NCBI GenBank assembly: GCA_026874595.1
Contig: CM049309.1
Coordinates: 45,662,079 to 45,726,078 of the forward strand
Source of the DNA: Sipunculus nudus
Lineage: Eukaryota; Annelida; Sipuncula; Golfingiida; Sipunculidae
Direction of reading: 5' to 3'
Length of the DNA: 64,000 nucleotides
This document shows positions 57,866-64,000 of this stretch, one piece after another (position 1 is the stretch's first letter; each line of letters opens with the position of its first letter). Under the pieces are notes generated by a model. It saw nothing but the letters and a program-made list of their open reading frames with translations. It was not told the DNA's origin and did no database searches. The translations under genes were made by a program, and so were the position numbers.

Positions 57866-59625
57866 AAGGATACGTGTCAGTGTAATCATCAAAGACCAGC
57901 AGCCTATGGGATGTACTTTGCTATCTCATGATTGGTGCTTGTTCCTGCCTAATGAAATCAGAACCACTGGCAACTACATAGATAAAATATGGTCAAAGCA
58001 CTCCAGGCTAGCAGACAAAGCTCTTGGCAAACTGGATGATAAAATAGGCAGATCCTAGAAAGTCACTGGACCAGAACAAGTCAGTTTAGTATAATCTTAT
58101 CAGTATGCTTTCTTCCACAGTAGGGAATGGGAAATAAAAGGAGGTAAAACATATTACTCTTATTATTTGCTTTCTTTTATCATGACTATTACTATTCTAT
58201 TTTTTTATCGATTATATTACTATTTCTTTGAAAAGCTGGAAATTTCAATTACTACATCATATTATTATTTTAATATCATCCCAGCTCTGCTCTGCTGAAA
58301 CTGCTGATACAAACAATTCAGGAACCTACAGTTATTAATAAGCATTTCAGCTGTTATCTTGCTCCTTCGGTTACCCATGAGAGGGATTTGCGTTTGACTT
58401 AAACCAAATACTACATGGCTGATCTTATAAATAACCTTGCACAACATCCAATGAGTGGCACTAAGGTAAATATGAGATCTGGAACTTTTGTTCATCAATT
58501 CATATAAATTCAATAGAGCCTGTGAATGTCAATTTTAATTCAATTCCAATTTATTTCATTTTCACTTTTTCAATTTAATTTCAATCAAATGCATTCAATT
58601 TTCCTTCGATTCCAATTCAATTGAGAATTGATCCCAGGTCTAATAAACATAAGGACTTTATTGCGTTGACTGAGTATACAAGATTTAACGTGGCAAAGAA
58701 TTACTGTTGCCGCATTTACCTATACATATTCTGATGTATAATACATAGTTCCATATAATTAAGTATGCATGTGTATCTTCCTTATACAAACTCCCTTTAG
58801 CGTTTTACAAAAAGCCAGACGCCATGAAATAGTAATACATCCACGATGATAAAATATGCATCATGATGAAATAAAACATTCCACCACATAAACATTAACA
58901 TAAGTCCGCAAACTCTGAAACAGCTAGATCTTCTTAACTATTCTCCTCATTCTTACCCTACTGCATGCATAAGACACGTTTATGTCTAATGGGGTTTGCG
59001 GATGGGTATGGTTTTATTTGTTCCCCGCCAACAAATGATCCTGAATTGTGACTCAGTTACCGTAGCGCCCCTCACCGCATGTATACTTGAGCCAATGAGC
59101 TGCAAGGTTCTCCCTTCCATTTTGATTACATACAAATTGGTGTTTATATCACATCAAAGATTGGTGGAAAATTGAAAAAATGCCTTTCCTGTCTCAGACA
59201 GGCCGTAGGGCGTTGTTCGACCCCTGCTAGTACAGGTAAGCAAGTGCAGCGGGAGTGCTGGTAGACCTGATATATATAACTTTCGAATGCAGAAGTAAAG
59301 GGAATTATATGGGGCGAGAAGCCAATTCTAGCGCTGCAAATTAAGCGTGTTTTATTCTGTTTCCCAGATTATTAGGTCGAAAAAGACTGAGCCCGCGCGC
59401 CCTGCGCCTCCTCTAAATTCGACCCCTGATTATGTGGTCACAACTATCATTTTGCTCTCAGGAAATCAGATAACGGTTGATTATTGGTAAGCATCAGATC
59501 ACCGTGTGTCTGACTTCCGTGTCACTTCGCTCGACTCAACGCCAAACGTGGAGACTCTTAATACTCTTAATACAGTCATTTGGCCATTCAGCCTTGTGGA
59601 AGCATAGTAAAATAGAATAGACTTA

Positions 59626-60006
59626 TAGTGATATTGTCGAGTCCACACAACTATGTCCGAGTCCTTAAGGTTTGAGTTCAATACGGCTTCTTCCAGTTCG
59701 TGTCTAATACAAATCTTCTTATTAAGTGAAATTTGAAAAAGGATATTTGAAATAATCATGCTTATTTTATTTTAGATTACAAGTGCCCTTTACTTGCATG
59801 TTTAATTACGCCCCTGATGCACAGCCGAATGTATAGTCTTATTTTTTATATAATATTCTATTATTAGTTCGCCTATGTGCATAATCTTTATTAAATATGT
59901 GACTTTATGTAATATACAAGTCCAGGACCAACGAGTCCAAGTCCGAGTCGAAGTTCCTGAAAAATTGAACTCGAGTCCAAGTCCGGACTCGAGTCCTACT
60001 TCACTG
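59626..60006. mobile_element. GACTC-rich hAT-like MITE, copy 3
   Basis: TAGTGATATTGTCGAGTCC at the left and CGAGTCCTACTTCACTG at the right are drifted forms of CAGTGATGTA...TACATCACTG. The flanks are GAGTCC-rich and the centre AT-rich, as in copies 1 and 2. Confidence 0.6.
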
Positions 60007-60007
60007 A

Positions 60008-60411
60008 CAGTTATATAGTCGAGTCCACACCTTCCAGGTCCGAGTTCAAGTCCGAGTCCTTCAGGTTTCTAGAGTCCTTGAGTCCGAGTAATCTGGAACC
60101 CAAATCCAAGTCCGAGTCCAATAAAAATCTCTTTATAAAAAAGAAATTTAAAATGGATCATTGACCATAGTATTTTTATGTAGGTTTACACATTCCTTTT
60201 ACTTTCACACTCATTTCATTTTGCTCCCAATGCAGACCTAAGGCTTGGTATATATAATATTTCTTGTAATATACTGTTAGTAGTTCGTAGTTTTATGGTA
60301 TATCACAGGCTTTCCTTTAGCTGGACTAGACCTGATTTCTTGAGTCTTTGTCTCCGAGTCCGAGTACATGCAAGCTCGAGTCCAGGACACTCGAGTCCGA
60401 GTCCCATCACC
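60008..60411. mobile_element. GACTC-rich hAT-like MITE, copy 4
   Basis: It begins CAGTTATATAGTCGAGTCC directly after copy 3 and ends CGAGTCCGAGTCCCATCAC. The two elements lie head to tail with one base between them, so one was probably inserted at the edge of the other. Confidence 0.6.
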
Positions 60412-63400
60412 AAATGTTCAGTACTTCTGAGAGTATCAGCAAACATAATTTTATTACATTGAAAGATATGTGGTAATTAGGGTTTGAAATATACTTATTT
60501 TGTCAGCAGGGTTTGGAATAAACTATTATCTAATCTGTTGCTTGTGATTTTATAAATTAGCTTTGGGCATGTTATTCCTATTAATTTCTATATGGCGTGT
60601 TCACCTGCCATGGATGTGCTGTGGTGTTGTCTGTTGATATTAAAATAGGTTAGCCAGACGTCGTTATATGATGGCATCGTTTGTCGTATATGAAAAAAAA
60701 AACTACACTGTTCTTCTAATGCTAAAAATTAACGTATGGGTGAAACTAGCGATACAAATGAATCACAAATCACGAGTCTGGGAATGATTGTGAATGAGCA
60801 TTAGTTAAACAAAAGAATGGCAGATGTCGCTTTTTTGTTCAAGCATTACGTTGGTCAGTGCGCTCGATCGAAAAAAGCTCAAGCAAACGAATTCCAAGTC
60901 TCATCATATTTTCATATAAGACAATTGCCTATGAAATCAATTATTAATATAGATATTAAATGAACTCAATTCCTGGAAGAAAAATAATATTTTTCTATTT
61001 ATTTTTCCATGAAAAAACATGAGGTTGTGTGATTTGTTCAAAAACTATTGGCATATCTATGAGCACTGTCAACTCGGCAGTGCCGTCAAACACAGGGAGA
61101 TTCCCAGTTACTAAAGATTCTAGATCTCATCAAAAGCTAAGTATTTCTGACACTGCCAGCTCCAAATTTTCAGGGAAGAATTAAAACAACATGTATTGAT
61201 ATATTTAAGTCATTTATAATTTTTCCTGTGACGTCACACTTTGCACCAGCCAATCACATAAGGGCTTGGTTCCTTTTCTGGATGAAATCTACCATGCACA
61301 TAACATCGCCACGTGTACAATTTTTTTCCTTATTATAATTGTTCAAAACATCTACATTTTTTAATAACTATATGTCTTATGATTTAAAAAAAATGATTCA
61401 TATTTGTATAGGATACTCCTGGGTCCTATAATGCCATTAAAATTAAAACAATTTAATTCGAAATATACATGTACACTTTTCTAATCAGGTTTTTAAGAGA
61501 GCAAATGATAACCGTCTTTAGAAACAAAATAAGAAGGGTCCATGCCTGATGCTAAAGGGGGTAAATTTAGACATTGTTTATAAATGTCATTCATATTAAC
61601 CTCTTGTATTCTATATTGAAACATGTCTGTTAACAAATATATAAGTGCACAGTGACTTTTCGAACTTCCCGTACAACCACACTGCACGTTCGAAAACTAG
61701 CCTCATATGATTTACAAAAATAGGAGCCCCCTAAAGGTCATTGCTGACATTTGTCAGGGCGTGCCTGTTGTGTCCCCTCTGAGCACGTATACAGCATCTG
61801 CGTGAATACTAAGTGACACCTACCTTAGTGTCTTCGTTCTGTGTTTTTCTTTTCTCGACCTTACCCTTGAAACATCGACCTATATATTAACATCTACCGT
61901 TTATCAAGGATTAGATCTTATTCATTAGACCATCGTCTTGAGCTCAGGTCAGCACTCTCACGTTCCCCTGTCTATTTGTAGCAAAAACATAAATTAGAGT
62001 TATCACAAGCGTCACTTAAAGCGCTCTTCGCCCCCTTTTTCGCTAATCTGACTGAAAGTGAGATAAGCCATATCGATCATCTCTGGTCCATTCGTCAACA
62101 CGTCACAGATTTAAAATGTAGAAACTTTCAACTTAAAACCTTCGGAGGTCCTGAATAAATTTCACCTTGTCCCAGACATAGGCCAAGGTAACGTGTATTG
62201 TGCGATTCAAAGGACCAAACATTATTGTGAGCATTCTAATAATCAGACCTTTTTCAGGGTACCGTGCAAGAGTGCTAACATCTACTTTCAGTTCCAATCC
62301 ACCATTCCAGTCATGACGCGGATTCAGAAACGTCGCCAGGAATATTAACAAATGTTCAGTGACAGTGCAAGAATGAACCTGGGAATATGGACCGAATACG
62401 CGAATGCAAACACATGGCGGTGGCATGCTTTCCGTAGAATGTATATTTTTAATTAGTGAAAACTTAATGTGGTACAAGACAAAGTAGTTTCAGTACAACG
62501 TGCTTCAGTGGTCTGAAAAGCAGACTGAAGAATGATTTTTTTCTTTCTCTAAGCTCTCTTTGACTTTAGATATCCTTTGGACACAGGTCTTACCGTGAGT
62601 GTAGTGACCCGATTTTAGAGCTATTTGTTAAGGGAAGAATAATCCAAGCCTCTGTCATCTGAATGCATCACTCTACTCTATAAACTTTGCTATGCCGCCC
62701 TGTCCTGGTCCAAAACTAAACCAGCATTGAATTTGTAGTTCCATTTATTCACAGAACAGAATTTCAAGGTTGCAAATGTCTGTATAAATATATAAAGACC
62801 AACTGTATTGCATGCAACTTACGAAATAAGATGTAAGTATAAATGCCTGGTGTATGAGTAGATGGTTGGACGGTACATTGAAGCTAGAAATTGATGCTGC
62901 TCCTGATAAACTTCTGATGATGGTTCACAAAAAGTGCTCAGTTCCTCGATGTACCAGAGAGGTTAATTTCGATCCACCCGAGCAAAGCGTTAAAAGACCG
63001 TGTCATTTGGAAACATGTAACAGCTCAATACAGAAAGAACAATATTCACAATTTTGGCATTGATATGGTAAATTTTTCTGCATACAAATAATTAAGTTTA
63101 TTCAGCCTTAACCCAAAACGAGGGATTGATAAAATTATTTTTTGTAACCATATTTGGGAACAGATTTTATTAGGGGTTGGGGGTGGGGGGGTGGGTAGAG
63201 GGAATATCTTTTGTCCCTTGTGGTAGACAACCATCGACGATTTTTTTCTATTTTTTCTTCTTTCCGTGTATGTTGTAGATCTACAATACAGCCGGCTGGT
63301 TTTCAAATACTGTGCCATATGCGACAAATTTGTACCTTATATTAATTTTGACAGGCTCAGCAGCAGAAAAATGAAGTCGGGGCTGGAACCGGTCATGTAA

Positions 63401-64000
63401 AGTTATAGATGGGCCCCCATCGGCGCCTTTCCGGTAAATTGGACTCCAGATTTATTGTAATGATATATTATCTGGGGAGAGTATTGGAGATGCCACCCAA
63501 AAGCTAAGCACAAAGAGACCAAATATACGCCATCCCAGGTTAGCTCTAGAATGCCAGGCACCGAGTCCAAGAATTGAAGTCGGACGAGACAGCAGCCACC
63601 AAGGGTGACTAAAATGTTAAATATATCTGAGAGTACACTTGAGTAACCATCCCATGTATGCACTTGGGATGGATTCTAAGCTCCGTATGATTTGTGTCTA
63701 AAAAAGGAAGAAAACCCATCAGCATCACGGGCATCTCATTTTTAAAAACAAAATTCAGTTATAATCAGCTAATTGTATAAATTCCCAGTTTAAATATGTC
63801 TATAGCTCTTTTAACACGGGACCAGCACACAAAACATTGTCGCTTCTACGTTCACATTCTTACTGCTTCTGTCATGGCGGTTGTGAGCAGTAAAACTCGT
63901 GTCTTCTTAGACCAAAGTACACAATAACTAAAGTAAAAGGCACTTACAGTCGCCGAAATGTTGCAGTTGTATTGAAAATATAAGATACGTTTGCCATGTT
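60412..64000. other. Right end, no gene recognised
   Basis: AT-rich. Open frames at 62133-62477 (minus) and 62854-63063 (plus) have no family I can name with support. Apart from the short repeat at 62040 and a G-run near 63180, no structure was noticed. Confidence 0.35.
62040..62140. repeat. Second copy of the short dispersed repeat of intron 12
   Basis: CTGACTGAAAGTGAGATAAG and CATATCGATCATC, ending TAGAAACTTTCAACTTAAA; compare 31750-31870. Confidence 0.45.

Noticed and set aside
62854-63063. 69-residue plus-strand frame with Cys/His residues
   Set aside because: No recognisable zinc-binding spacing, no splice support, and length expected by chance.
63403-63663. 86-residue minus-strand frame with W-D-G repeats
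   Set aside because: The hydrophobic, low-information sequence resembles no family I can support and no splice signals frame it.

Overview
This is an AT-rich, intron-containing, repeat-crowded stretch of animal nuclear DNA. The organism is most likely a lophotrochozoan and probably a bivalve or other mollusc. Three things point there: gustatory-receptor-like seven-helix genes of the invertebrate type, a vertebrate-like six-domain hephaestin/ceruloplasmin gene, and dispersed repeats of kinds I associate with bivalve genomes (this last is recollection, not a search). No bacterial operons, rRNA, tRNA genes or CRISPR arrays are visible.

Left part (1-10.8 kb, minus strand): two paralogous gustatory-receptor-like (7tm_7 type) genes in the same orientation. 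Each has one large exon encoding six membrane helices and ending at the same phase-0 splice donor after a V-N-x-x motif. For the left gene I find a 69-bp second exon; the exon for helix 7 is not convincingly found and may lie off the left edge. For the right gene the downstream exons are only candidates. LINE 3' ends lie around them.

Middle part (11-30 kb): no recognisable host gene. It holds a ~47-bp minisatellite built on ATACCGGTAT, a 326-bp tandem duplication, a 0.6-kb inverted-repeat element rich in GCGACA, a decayed L1-type LINE framed by inverted copies of another repeat, a decayed Ty3/gypsy-type retroelement (gag, zinc knuckle, protease, pol C-terminus), and a 2.1-kb array of twelve ~180-bp repeats closed by short inverted termini and sitting in that retroelement.

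Right part (30.9-54.8 kb, minus strand): one complete multicopper ferroxidase gene of the hephaestin/ceruloplasmin family. I assembled it as 14 exons with matching splice phases, giving 1112 residues: signal peptide, six cupredoxin domains, and a C-terminal membrane anchor. All trinuclear-cluster ligands are present (domains 1 and 6), as are three complete type-1 copper sites (domains 2, 4 and 6). A TATA box lies about 92 bp upstream of the ATG. Introns carry several small inverted-repeat elements, and intron 1 (10 kb) contains a diverged internal duplication of about 5 kb.

Right end (54.8-64 kb): no host gene recognised. It holds GACTC-rich hAT-like elements, a 189-bp tandem duplication, an RTE-type LINE tail, and unassigned AT-rich DNA.

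The receptors and the ferroxidase have no evident functional link. I did not find a convincing new multi-gene system. The most unusual items are the 180-bp array with its divergence gradient, the inverted-repeat frame round the L1 relic, the triplicated exon layout of the ferroxidase, and its intron-1 duplication.
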